Shown: piece after piece, positions 1-15,994 of the stretch
Numbering within the stretch: the stretch's first letter is position 1
Layout: each line of letters opens with the position of its first letter
NCBI RefSeq assembly: GCF_002980625.1
Contig: NZ_PVLR01000054.1
Coordinates: 1 to 64,000, forward strand
Length of the DNA: 64,000 bases
Reading direction: 5' to 3'
Source of the DNA: Malikia spinosa
GTDB taxonomy: Bacteria > Pseudomonadota > Gammaproteobacteria > Burkholderiales > Burkholderiaceae_C
Notes under the pieces: model-generated
What the model was told of the DNA's origin: nothing
What the model saw: the letters and a program-made list of their open reading frames with translations, nothing else
The model's database searches: none
Translations under genes and position numbers: made by a program

Positions 1-90
1 GGGGGGGGGGACCCCCCCCCCGACTGCGTACAGAAAGATTTGCTGGCCGCGCAGCTGACGAAGAAGCTGACCGGGGTGGGCGGGCTCTGA
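1..90 (+). CDS. Possible 3' end of an unidentified ORF (cut by window start)
   Basis: Frame 1 is open from the window edge to a TGA at 88-90 and would end ...DLLAAQLTKKLTGVGGL. There is no start in the window and I recognise no family. The first 21 bases are G10-A-C10, which may be an assembly artefact. The last codons coincide with the left arm of the palindrome at 66-154. If the ORF is real it converges on the transglycosylase gene that ends at 164. It could equally be chance open frame in GC-rich DNA. Confidence 0.2.
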   Translation, partial: GGGDPPPDCVQKDLLAAQLTKKLTGVGGL

Positions 91-154
91 TGGCCGATTT
101 GCTGGCCGCGCAGCGGACAGATGAGGCCGGCAGGGCCCGCCCACCTCGGTCAGC
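66..154. repeat. Palindrome with 22-nt arms, possible distant relative of the uvrA elements
   Basis: Arms at 66-87 and 133-154 are inverted repeats (20 of 22 positions pair). The 45-nt centre holds CGATTT...CTG...CGCAG...ATGAGG (95-126), which follows the same outline as the 26-nt core found six times in uvrA but is longer and diverged. An 18-nt stretch, GATTTGCTGGCCGCGCAG, occurs at 37-54 and again inside the centre at 96-113, so part of the centre may be a local copy of upstream sequence. It lies just past the stop codon of the transglycosylase gene and could fold as a transcript-end hairpin on either strand, without a T-run. Confidence 0.55.
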
Positions 155-163
155 CCCCAAGCC

Positions 164-787
164 CTAAGCCTGGCGCCAGTGCTTCTGCGCCGCGAACACC
201 GCGTTCGGGTAGTCGGGGCGACCGCGGCTGCCGTTGTAGCGGCCCAGTGCCAGGAACAGGTCGCCGCGCTCGCGCTCGAGGTAGTGGCGCAGGATCACGC
301 AGCCAAAGCGGATATTGGCCTGCGACAGGAACAGCTTGGACGGATCACCGTCGCCGATCAGCCGGGCCCAGAACGGCATGACCTGCATATAGCCGCGCGC
401 GCCGGCCGGCGAGACCGCAAACTTGCGAAACGCGCTCTCGACCTGGATCAGCCCCAGCACCAGCGACTCGTCGAGGCCGGCACGCCGGCTCTCGTACCAG
501 ACCGTCTGCAGGAATTCAACCCTTGTCTGCAGCTCGGGCTTGCGCCGCACCAGCCGCGGGCTCATTTCGCCGAGCCAGCGCAGATAGGCCAGCCTGGCCT
601 CCGGGGTGGGAAACTCGGGCTCGGGCGGCGCCGGGTGCTCGATCGCGGCGCGCAGCGCGAGCCGGATCGGATCGGCCAGCGGCTCCTCAAGCTGGCCGCC
701 GGCCCAGGCCAGCGCGGGCAGGCTGAGCGGCAATAGGCTGGCCAGGCCTGCCTTGGCGATCCAGCCCAGACAGTCCCGGCGGCTCAT
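164..787 (-). CDS. Lytic transglycosylase (SLT domain)
   Basis: A 207-residue exported murein-cleaving enzyme of the soluble lytic transglycosylase family. The N-terminus MSRRDCLGWIAKAGL with a following hydrophobic stretch ending near AWA-GG resembles a twin-arginine or Sec signal. The SLT domain covers about residues 90-195. The catalytic Glu is E117 in IQVESAF, followed by the family's SPAGARGYMQVMP segment and a C-terminal RYNGSRG. The ATG lies one base from the proS stop codon, so it is probably translated from the proS transcript. This proS-transglycosylase pairing is common in Burkholderiales. Which muropeptide bond or process it serves is not visible. Confidence 0.9.
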   Translation of the reverse strand: MSRRDCLGWIAKAGLASLLPLSLPALAWAGGQLEEPLADPIRLALRAAIEHPAPPEPEFPTPEARLAYLRWLGEMSPRLVRRKPELQTRVEFLQTVWYESRRAGLDESLVLGLIQVESAFRKFAVSPAGARGYMQVMPFWARLIGDGDPSKLFLSQANIRFGCVILRHYLERERGDLFLALGRYNGSRGRPDYPNAVFAAQKHWRQA

Positions 788-788
788 C

Positions 789-2534
789 TCACAGCCCCAG
801 CTTGCCCTTGAGCAGGGCCGGCAGTTCGGCCAGGCCGACCTTGGTCGCGGCCTCGTCGCGACGGTGCTGGTACTCGACCAGGCCTTCCTTCAGGCCCTTG
901 TCGCCGATCGTGACGCGGTGTGGCACGCCGATCAGCTCCCAGTCGGCGAACATCGCACCCGGGCGCTCGCCGCGGTCGTCGAGCAGCACGTCGACGCCCA
1001 GCGCGGCCAGCTCGTCGTGCAGCTGCTCGGCGGCGGCACGCACGGCCTCGCTGCGGTCCATGCCGATCGGGCAGATCACGAGCGTGAAGGGCGCGATCGC
1101 GTCCGGCCAGATGATGCCGCGCGCGTCATGGTTCTGCTCGACGGCAGCCGCCGGCAGGCGGGTCACGCCGATGCCGTAGCAGCCCATCTCGAAATGGCGC
1201 GGCTTGCCGTCCTCGGCCAGGAAGGTGGCGTTCATGGCCTGGCTGTACTTGGTGCCGAGGTAGAACACATGGCCGACCTCGATGCCGCGCTCGATCGCAA
1301 GCTCGCCCTGGCCGTCCGGCGACAGGTCACCGGCGACCACGTTGCGCAGGTCGGCGATCAGGTCGGGCTCGGGCAGGTCGCGGCCCCAGTTGACGCCGGT
1401 CAGGTGGAAGTCGAGCTGGTTGGCGCCGCAAACCCAGTCGGCCATCACGGCGACTTCGCGGTCGGCGATCACGGTGACCGACCGCTTGAGGCCGATCGGG
1501 CCCAGGTAGCCCGGCTTGCAGCCGAAATGCTCGACGATCTCGAGTTCGGTCGCCAGGCGGAAGCCGAGCTCGAAGCCCGGCAGCTTGCCGACCTTGACCT
1601 CGTTCATCTCGTGGTCGCCGCGCAGCAGCAGCAGGAAGACCCGGGTCTTGGTGACCTCGTCGTAGTCGTTGACCTCGTCGGTCGCCAGCACCATGGACTT
1701 GACCGTCGCCGACAGCGGCAGGTCGAGGAAGGTGGCCAGCGCGGCACAGGTCGAGGTACCAGGCGTCGAGACCTTGGTCAGGGCCTGGGCGGCGGCCGGG
1801 CGCGGGCCCTGGGGCGCCAGCGCCTCGGCCTTCTCGATGTTGGCGGCGTAGTCGCTGTTCGGGCAGTAGACGATCGCGTCCTCGCCGGTGGCGGCGATGA
1901 CCTGGAACTCCTCGCTCAGGTCGCCACCGATGGCGCCGCTGTCGGCTGCCACCGCGCGGTAGGTCAGGCCGAAGCGGTCGAAGATGCGGCGGTAGGCGCC
2001 GGCCATGACCTGGTAGCTGGCCTGCGCGCTGTCACGGTCGCGGTCGAAGCTGTAGGCATCCTTCATGACGAACTCGCGGCCACGCATCAGGCCGAAGCGC
2101 GGGCGGCGCTCGTCGCGGAACTTGGTCTGGATCTGGTAGAAGTTCTTCGGCAGCTGCTTGTAGCTGCGCAGCTCCTGGCGCGCGATGTCGGTGACGACTT
2201 CTTCCGAGGTCGGCTGCAGCACGAAGTCGCGCTCGTGGCGGTCCTTGATGCGCAGCATCTCGGGGCCCATCTTGTCGAAGCGGCCGGTCTCCTGCCACAG
2301 CTCGGCCGGCTGCACCACCGGCATGGTCAGCTCGATGCCACCGGCGCGGTTCATCTCCTCGCGCACGATCTTTTCGACCTTCTGGATCACGCGCAAGCCC
2401 ATCGGCATATAGGTATAGATGCCGGCGCCGAGCTTCTTGATCATGCCGGCGCGCGTCATGAGCTGGTGGCTGACCACCTCGGCGTCGGCCGGGGCTTCTT
2501 TGAGGGTGGAAATCAGGAACTGGGAGGCTTTCAT
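789..2534 (-). CDS. proS: Prolyl-tRNA synthetase
   Basis: A 581-residue class II aminoacyl-tRNA synthetase that charges tRNA-Pro in the cytosol; length matches the bacterial type (E. coli 572). Motif 2 is seen as [17 protein letters not shown] and motif 3 as [18 protein letters not shown]. The roughly 180-residue stretch between them is the insertion (editing) domain of bacterial-type ProRS, and the anticodon-binding domain closes the protein. The open frame continues upstream to 3290, but the start is set at the ATG giving [15 protein letters not shown], the usual N-terminus. It is divergent from rppH across 132 bp and is followed by the transglycosylase gene. Confidence 0.97.
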   Translation of the reverse strand: MKASQFLISTLKEAPADAEVVSHQLMTRAGMIKKLGAGIYTYMPMGLRVIQKVEKIVREEMNRAGGIELTMPVVQPAELWQETGRFDKMGPEMLRIKDRHERDFVLQPTSEEVVTDIARQELRSYKQLPKNFYQIQTKFRDERRPRFGLMRGREFVMKDAYSFDRDRDSAQASYQVMAGAYRRIFDRFGLTYRAVAADSGAIGGDLSEEFQVIAATGEDAIVYCPNSDYAANIEKAEALAPQGPRPAAAQALTKVSTPGTSTCAALATFLDLPLSATVKSMVLATDEVNDYDEVTKTRVFLLLLRGDHEMNEVKVGKLPGFELGFRLATELEIVEHFGCKPGYLGPIGLKRSVTVIADREVAVMADWVCGANQLDFHLTGVNWGRDLPEPDLIADLRNVVAGDLSPDGQGELAIERGIEVGHVFYLGTKYSQAMNATFLAEDGKPRHFEMGCYGIGVTRLPAAAVEQNHDARGIIWPDAIAPFTLVICPIGMDRSEAVRAAAEQLHDELAALGVDVLLDDRGERPGAMFADWELIGVPHRVTIGDKGLKEGLVEYQHRRDEAATKVGLAELPALLKGKLGL

Positions 2535-2608
2535 GTCAGGCTCAGGCTGGCGCCCCGCATACCCCGCGGAGCCAGCCAGGCCGGGCCAGGGTTTGCCCCG
2601 GCAGCCCC

Positions 2609-2637
2609 TGCCAAGCCGCCCACTAGCGGTGCATAAT
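2609..2637 (+). promoter_or_regulatory. Possible sigma-70 promoter for rppH
   Basis: CATAAT at 2632-2637 resembles a -10 box, with TGCCAA at 2609-2614 as a poor -35 box 17 bases upstream. It lies 30 bases before the rppH start in the region divergent from proS. The call rests on the -10 box and position only. Confidence 0.35.
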
Positions 2638-2666
2638 GAACGCAGTTTTAAAATTTGGGGTTGATT

Positions 2667-3299
2667 ATGCTTGACAGAGAAGGCTTCAGGCCCAATGTCG
2701 GCATCATTCTGCTCAACCAGAAGAACCAGGTGTTCTGGGGCAAGCGCATCCGCACCCATTCCTGGCAGTTTCCACAGGGCGGCATCGACCGGGGCGAAAC
2801 CCCCGAGCAGGCCATGTACCGTGAACTGCACGAGGAGGTCGGACTGCTGCCCGAGCATGTGGCTATCGTCGCCCGCACGCGGGACTGGTTGCGCTATGAA
2901 GTGCCGGACCGTTACATCCGTCGGGATGCGCGCGGCCACTATCGGGGACAAAAACAGATCTGGTTCCTGCTGCGCCTGACCGGCGGCGACTGGAACCTGA
3001 ATCTGCGTGCCACCAGCCATCCGGAATTCGATGCCTGGCGCTGGAACGATTACTGGGTGCCGCTCGAGATGGTGGTCGAGTTCAAGCGCGGCGTCTACGA
3101 GATGGCGCTCAACGAGCTCGCACGCTACCTGCCCAGGCAGGAAATCCGCAACCGCTACCTGCGCGGCAATGCGCGCTCGCGCCAGCCGCAGTCGCATGCC
3201 GAAGCCCCGTTCGGCCTGCTCCAGATGTCCTCGATGCAGGTGCAGATCGAGCTGCCGGCCGACGCCAGCTTCGACCCCGATCCGAACCACCCGAGGTAG
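2667..3299 (+). CDS. rppH: RNA pyrophosphohydrolase (Nudix)
   Basis: A 210-residue Nudix hydrolase expected to remove pyrophosphate from 5'-triphosphorylated mRNA and so start RNase E-dependent decay. The Nudix box [23 protein letters not shown] fits G-x5-E-x7-RE-U-xEE-x-GU exactly, at about residues 38-60. The start is the ATG giving [17 protein letters not shown], which aligns with E. coli RppH (MIDDDGYRPNVGIV); a TTG twelve bases upstream is also in frame. The C-terminal 50 residues beyond the Nudix fold are a longer tail than in E. coli (176 residues) and are of low conservation. It faces proB convergently. Confidence 0.95.
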   Translation: MLDREGFRPNVGIILLNQKNQVFWGKRIRTHSWQFPQGGIDRGETPEQAMYRELHEEVGLLPEHVAIVARTRDWLRYEVPDRYIRRDARGHYRGQKQIWFLLRLTGGDWNLNLRATSHPEFDAWRWNDYWVPLEMVVEFKRGVYEMALNELARYLPRQEIRNRYLRGNARSRQPQSHAEAPFGLLQMSSMQVQIELPADASFDPDPNHPR

Positions 3300-3356
3300 C
3301 TCGGCCGGACAGTCGGGGCCGGCCGGCGCAAGCGGTCGGCAGGCAACAATGACGGA

Positions 3357-4526
3357 TCAGCCGCGCAGCACCAGGTTGTCGCGGTGGATCATCTCGGGCT
3401 CGGCGGCATAGCCGAGCAGGCCTTCGACCGCGTTGGTCGACTTGCGGCACAGCAGCCGCGCCTCGCCGGCCGAGTAGTTGGCCAGTCCGCGCGCGAGCTC
3501 CTGGCCCTGAGCGTTGCGGATCGCGATCACGTCGCCACGGCTGAACTCGCCGCTGACCGCGACCATGCCGATCGGCAGCAGGCTCTTGCCCTCGGCGACG
3601 ATCTTGTCGGCGGCACCCTCATCGACGGTCACATGGCCGCGCAGCTGCAGCTGGTCCGCCATCCACTGCTTGCGTGCCTGCTGCTTGGGCGTTTGCGCGA
3701 TCAGCAGGGTGCCGATCGGCTCGCCGCTGCTCAGGCGCAGCAGCGCGTCGGGCTCGCGGCCCCAGGCGATCACGGTCGAGGCACCCGAGCCGGCCGCACG
3801 CTTGGCGGCCAGGATCTTGGTGATCATGCCGCCGGTGCCAACGCGCGAACCGGCGCCGCCGGCCATGTCCTCGAGCCGGGGATCGCCCGCGCGCGCGACA
3901 TGGATGAACTCGGCGTTCGGGTTCTTGCGAGGGTCGGCGCTGTAGAGGCCCTTCTGGTCGGTCAGGATCACCAGCAGGTCGGCATCGACCAGGTTGGCGA
4001 CCAGCGCACCCAGGGTGTCGTTGTCACCGAACTTGATCTCGTCGTTGACGACGGTGTCGTTCTCATTGATGACCGGCACCACACCATGCTCGAGCAAGGT
4101 CAGCAGGGTCGAGCGCGCGTTGAGGTAGCGCTCGCGGTCGGCCAGGTCGGCATGGGTCAGCAGCACCTGGGCGCTGCCGACTTCCTGCTCGCGCAGCTTG
4201 GTCTCGTACATCTGGACCAGGCCCATCTGGCCGACGGCAGCAGCGGCCTGCAGCTCGTTGATCATCTTGGGGCGGGTCTTCCAGCCCAGGCGCTTCATGC
4301 CCTCGGCGATCGCGCCGCTGCTGACCATGATCAGCTCGCGGCCCGACTTGACCAGGGTCGCGAGCTGGGCGCTCCACTGCTCGATCGCGGCCTCGTCGAG
4401 GCCACGGCCCTCGTTGGTCACCAGGCTGGAGCCGACCTTGACCACGATGCGGCGCGCAGCGCGCAGCAGCTCGGAGGGATCGACGGAAAGGGAGACGCCT
4501 GCGTCGGCTTGCGAATCGGTGCTCAT
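3357..4526 (-). CDS. proB: Glutamate 5-kinase
   Basis: A 389-residue enzyme for the first step of proline synthesis (glutamate plus ATP to glutamyl-5-phosphate). The amino-acid kinase fold begins [20 protein letters not shown] near residue 24, with [14 protein letters not shown] and the [18 protein letters not shown] substrate segment following. A PUA domain occupies about residues 290-380. The first 23 residues form a non-conserved extension, so a later start is possible. It is the fourth gene of the rplU-rpmA-obgE-proB run. The 75 bp between it and obgE show no clear promoter. Confidence 0.96.
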   Translation of the reverse strand: MSTDSQADAGVSLSVDPSELLRAARRIVVKVGSSLVTNEGRGLDEAAIEQWSAQLATLVKSGRELIMVSSGAIAEGMKRLGWKTRPKMINELQAAAAVGQMGLVQMYETKLREQEVGSAQVLLTHADLADRERYLNARSTLLTLLEHGVVPVINENDTVVNDEIKFGDNDTLGALVANLVDADLLVILTDQKGLYSADPRKNPNAEFIHVARAGDPRLEDMAGGAGSRVGTGGMITKILAAKRAAGSGASTVIAWGREPDALLRLSSGEPIGTLLIAQTPKQQARKQWMADQLQLRGHVTVDEGAADKIVAEGKSLLPIGMVAVSGEFSRGDVIAIRNAQGQELARGLANYSAGEARLLCRKSTNAVEGLLGYAAEPEMIHRDNLVLRG

Positions 4527-4601
4527 GTCTGGGGTCAGGTTGTCGTCACGGAAACGGCCAAGACACCCCCCGGACCCGGGCAGGCGTCCAGCCCAGGTGG
4601 T

Positions 4602-5810
<1,209 letters not shown>

Positions 5811-5824
5811 TCAAACAGTCGACA

Positions 5825-6082
5825 TCACACCGGGGTGACGTTGATGGTCTTGCGGTTGAACTCGCCCTTGACGGTGAAGTTCACGACGCCGTCGCAGGTC
5901 GCGAAGATGGTGTGGTCCTTGCCGCAACCGGTGCCCACGCCAGCGTGGAAACGGGTGCCGCGCTGACGCACGATGATCGCGCCGGCGCTGATGGCCTGGC
6001 CGCCGAACACCTTGACGCCCAGCATCTTCGGCTTGGAGTCGCGACCGTTGCGGGTTGAGCCGCCGCCTTTTTTCTGTGCCAT
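5825..6082 (-). CDS. rpmA: 50S ribosomal protein L27
   Basis: An 85-residue large-subunit protein near the peptidyl transferase centre. The N-terminus [20 protein letters not shown] and the segment [20 protein letters not shown] are characteristic. There is no cleavable N-terminal extension of the Firmicutes kind. It follows rplU after 13 bases. Confidence 0.98.
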   Translation of the reverse strand: MAQKKGGGSTRNGRDSKPKMLGVKVFGGQAISAGAIIVRQRGTRFHAGVGTGCGKDHTIFATCDGVVNFTVKGEFNRKTINVTPV

Positions 6083-6095
6083 GGTGCTTTACTCC

Positions 6096-6407
6096 TTAGC
6101 CGTTGATCGAGCTGATTTGCAGCTCGGTGTAATTCTGACGATGGCCCTGGCGCTTCTGGTAGTGCTTGCGACGGCGCATCTTGAAGATGCGGACCTTGTC
6201 GCCACGACCGTGGGAAACCACAGTGACAGTGACCGTTGCGCCGGAGACCAAGGGAGTGCCGACCTTGATGTCTGCACCGTTACCCACGGCGAGCACCTGA
6301 TCGATCACGATCTCTTGACCCACATCCGCAGCAATCTGTTCTACTTTAAGTTTTTCGCCAACGGCAACGCGATACTGCTTGCCGCCGGTTTTTATGACCG
6401 CGTACAT
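6096..6407 (-). CDS. rplU: 50S ribosomal protein L21
   Basis: A 103-residue 23S rRNA-binding protein, the usual length. The start is set at [14 protein letters not shown]; the open frame runs 31 codons further up through the leader but this lies across the promoter and has no homology. The conserved [14 protein letters not shown] segment is near the C-terminus. AGAGG lies a few bases before the ATG. It is the first gene of rplU-rpmA-obgE-proB. Confidence 0.98.
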   Translation of the reverse strand: MYAVIKTGGKQYRVAVGEKLKVEQIAADVGQEIVIDQVLAVGNGADIKVGTPLVSGATVTVTVVSHGRGDKVRIFKMRRRKHYQKRQGHRQNYTELQISSING

Positions 6408-6471
6408 ATGAACCTCTGGAATTGTCCGTCTTGCGACGTGCTTCGGCGAACGGATTTTCACCGAATCGAGG

Positions 6472-6500
6472 ATTATAGCCATGCCTCGGTTCTGACGCAA
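6472..6500 (-). promoter_or_regulatory. Sigma-70 promoter of the rplU-rpmA operon
   Basis: On the minus strand, TTGCGT (6495-6500) and TATAAT (6472-6477) are separated by exactly 17 bases, a near-consensus promoter. Transcription would start near 6465, giving a leader of about 58 nt before rplU. It lies within 50 bases of the divergent MFS gene start. Confidence 0.8.
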
Positions 6501-6520
6501 GCCCTTGCTAACATGAGCGA

Positions 6521-7744
6521 ATGAGCCACCGTCCCCCGCATGACCTGCCGCCCCAGCAAGCCCGACTCGGCCTCGCCAGCATCTTCAGCTCGACCTTCCT
6601 TGAGCTGACGGGCTATTTCATGCTGGCACCCTGGCTGCTGCTACGGCTCAAGGACGCGGATCTGCCGACCTGGCTGGCCGGGCTGTTCGCGGCCACGGCC
6701 TGGGCCGGCATCTTCCTGGTGACGCCGTTCGCCTCGGCCGTGACGCGCCGGCTCGGGCGCCGGCCCACGCTCTGGCTGTCGGGCCTGCTGCCGGTGCTCG
6801 CGGGCCTGGTGTTCAGCCTGACGGACACGCTGTGGCTCTGGTTCGGCATGCAGCTGCTGGCCGGCATGGCCTCGGGCCTGCGCTGGGTGTTGTCCGAGGC
6901 GGTGGTGGCCGAATGCGCGCCACCCAATCAGCGCGGGCGCTGGATCGGCATCTTCGAGACCATGGTCGGCAGCACCTTCGTCGCCGGCCCGATGCTGCTG
7001 GCCTGGATCGGACCGACCCGGCCCGAGGCGCTCTGGGCGGCGCTGGCGCTGATGACGCTGGGCCTGCTCTGGAGCCTGCTGATCCCGCCGCTGCCGTCAG
7101 AGCCGGACGGGCAGCAGGCCGAGGTCGGGCTGCGCGGGGTCTGGCGCGCGCTGCGCGAGCATCCGGTGATCATGCTGGCGGGCTTTGTCGGCGGCTTCTT
7201 CGAGAGCGGGCTGACCGCGATCCTGCCGCTGTACGGCCTGGCGCTGGGCCTGGGCGCGGCGGCGGCGGCCTTGCTGGTGTCGGCCAGCGGGCTGGGCAGT
7301 TCGCTGCTGATGCTGCCGGCCGGACTGCTGGCCGACCGCCTGGGGCGCGGCGGGCCCGGCAGCTTCTGGGGCGGCGCGCGCCAGACCCGGCTGCAGCTGA
7401 TGCGGATCTTTGCCGCCATCACGCTGCTGGGCTCCTGGCTGCTGCCCTGGGTGGCGGACAAGCCATGGCTGGCCTGGCCGCTGGCCTTCGTCTGGGGCGG
7501 CGCTGGCGGCTGCCTCTATACGCTGTCGATGATAGACATCGGCTCGCGCGAGCGCGGCATCACGCTGGTCAACAGCACCGCGGTGCTGGTAATGGCCTAC
7601 ACGCTCGGCGGCGTGCTGGCGCCGGCGCTGGGCGCGGCGGCGCTGCAATGGTCGCCCCGACTGGGCTTTCCGGTGCTGCTGATCGCGGTTGCGGCCGCCG
7701 GGCTGGCGATGCTGCTGCGGGCGCGCCTGAACGCGCGGGTGTAA
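6521..7744 (+). CDS. MFS transporter (YcaD-like)
   Basis: A 407-residue inner-membrane permease of the major facilitator superfamily with about 12 membrane segments. The loop after TM2 has [11 protein letters not shown], the MFS A-type motif, and the second half repeats it as LLADRLGRG. The substrate cannot be read from the sequence. In many Burkholderiales an MFS gene sits next to uvrA, here in convergent orientation. Its start is 21 bases from the rplU -35 box, so the two promoters are tightly packed or overlapping. Confidence 0.85.
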   Translation: MSHRPPHDLPPQQARLGLASIFSSTFLELTGYFMLAPWLLLRLKDADLPTWLAGLFAATAWAGIFLVTPFASAVTRRLGRRPTLWLSGLLPVLAGLVFSLTDTLWLWFGMQLLAGMASGLRWVLSEAVVAECAPPNQRGRWIGIFETMVGSTFVAGPMLLAWIGPTRPEALWAALALMTLGLLWSLLIPPLPSEPDGQQAEVGLRGVWRALREHPVIMLAGFVGGFFESGLTAILPLYGLALGLGAAAAALLVSASGLGSSLLMLPAGLLADRLGRGGPGSFWGGARQTRLQLMRIFAAITLLGSWLLPWVADKPWLAWPLAFVWGGAGGCLYTLSMIDIGSRERGITLVNSTAVLVMAYTLGGVLAPALGAAALQWSPRLGFPVLLIAVAAAGLAMLLRARLNARV

Positions 7745-7840
7745 CAGCCCGGGCGCTTGCGGGCGCCCAGGACCGATACTGCCCTTGACCACGGCGCTCG
7801 ATCAGGCGCCGGGTCCCCGCCTGCCGCCGCCGCGCAGCAC

Positions 7841-14779
<6,939 letters not shown>

Positions 14780-14863
14780 GACGGCTGGCCTCGTAGGGGA
14801 GGCAAACATTCTAGGCAAGCCGCATGACAACCGGTGGCCCGGGCCGCCCGAGCCAGGCCGGAA

Positions 14864-15301
14864 TCAGGTCTTGACGATCAGCACCGGCACCTTGGCATGG
14901 GTCAGCACCTTCTGCGCCACGCTGCCGAGCACCAGCGCCTCGATGCCCTTGCGGCCATGCGAGCCCATCACGATCAGGTCGCAGCCCTCGGCACTGGCGG
15001 TTTCCAGGATGCCTTCGTAGGTCACGTTGCGCTCGATCGTGTCGCCGTCGAAGCCGACGCCGCGCGCGACGCAGACCTGGCGGATGTCGTCGAGCGACTG
15101 GGTGGCGGCGACCTGGGCTTCGCTGAGGTAGGCCTGCAGGCCGATCGCCGAGGCGTCACCGATACCGATGTAGGGGAAGGGATCGATCACGTAGACGCCG
15201 ATGATGTGGGCGCCATGGACCTTGGCCAGATCGGCAGCGAATTCGGCCGCCTGGTGCGCCAGCGGGGAACCATCGGAAGGCACGAGGATTTTCTTGAACA
15301 T
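14864..15301 (-). CDS. Universal stress protein (UspA family)
   Basis: A 145-residue cytosolic single-domain Usp. It begins MFKKILVPSDGSPLAHQAAE and ends with the nucleotide-binding motif GSHGRKGIEALVLGS (G-x2-G-x9-G-S) and VLTHAKVPVLIV, which indicates the ATP-binding subclass. It lies downstream of the divergent terB-like promoter region and upstream of uvrA on the same strand, 84 bases away. A stress role is inferred from the family. Confidence 0.92.
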   Translation of the reverse strand: MFKKILVPSDGSPLAHQAAEFAADLAKVHGAHIIGVYVIDPFPYIGIGDASAIGLQAYLSEAQVAATQSLDDIRQVCVARGVGFDGDTIERNVTYEGILETASAEGCDLIVMGSHGRKGIEALVLGSVAQKVLTHAKVPVLIVKT

Positions 15302-15483
15302 CAGTCACTCCTGGAAAAAAATCGGTGCGGCCATCTTAACCAGCCTGAGCACCAGGTCCAGCCCTGGCAACACCAGCAAAACACCTGCCCGCCGATGGAA
15401 AATGCCGAAACCGGCTAGGATGACCAAGACCGTCGATCCCGGCGGCAGCTTTTTCCACCACATCAATCCAGGAGTTTTTCCCT

Positions 15484-15990
15484 ATGGGTCTGTTTGACAT
15501 GTTCAAGAGCGACAGCGGCGACAAAATGAGCCCGCACCTCGCCTTCGCCACTGCGCTGCTCTACATGATGTCCGCCGACGGCGAAATGGACAACGAGGAA
15601 ATCGGTCACCTGCTCAGCGTGCTCGGCGGTCATGACGACGGTCGCGGCACTATCGGCGTCGGCGCCCAGAGCCAGGCCCTGCTCGATTCGGCCGTCAAGT
15701 ACCGCCGCAAGCACCCGGTCGAGACCTTCCTGCAGGAAGCTACCCCGCTGCTGACCGATGCGCAGAAGATGTGCATCCTGGTCAACCTGATCGACTCCTC
15801 GCTGGTCGACGGCCAGCCCGAGCCCGAGGAGCAGGTGCTGTTCGGCAAGTTCCTGTCTGCCTTCGGCATCTCGGAAGAGCGTTTCCGCCCCTTCTTTGAA
15901 GTGATCGTGCTGAAGAACGACCGCCAGGTCTTCACCAACCCGAACCACCCGAAGAACGACAGCAGCTACCGCGTCAAGCTGTCGGTCTGA
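15484..15990 (+). CDS. TerB-family tellurite-resistance-like protein
   Basis: A 168-residue, mostly helical cytosolic protein. LAFATALLYMMSADGEMDNEEI and the second acidic half (LVNLIDSSLVDGQPEPEE) match the TerB/DjlA-N metal-binding fold, in which acidic residues in helix pairs bind metal. GGAG-type RBS sequence (CCAGGAGTT) lies 7-12 bases before the ATG. No other ter genes are present, so tellurite resistance itself is not implied. It faces formate dehydrogenase convergently, with only four bases between the stop codons. Confidence 0.75.
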   Translation: MGLFDMFKSDSGDKMSPHLAFATALLYMMSADGEMDNEEIGHLLSVLGGHDDGRGTIGVGAQSQALLDSAVKYRRKHPVETFLQEATPLLTDAQKMCILVNLIDSSLVDGQPEPEEQVLFGKFLSAFGISEERFRPFFEVIVLKNDRQVFTNPNHPKNDSSYRVKLSV

Positions 15991-15994
15991 TCAT

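Noticed and set aside
606-2636. 676-residue plus-strand open frame opposite proS
   Set aside because: It is a shadow of proS and the transglycosylase in GC-rich DNA, with low-complexity composition and no motif; proS is certain.
7748-7768. GC hairpin between the MFS gene and uvrA as terminator
   Set aside because: GGGCGC/GCGCCC can pair, but there is no T-run on either side, so I did not list it.
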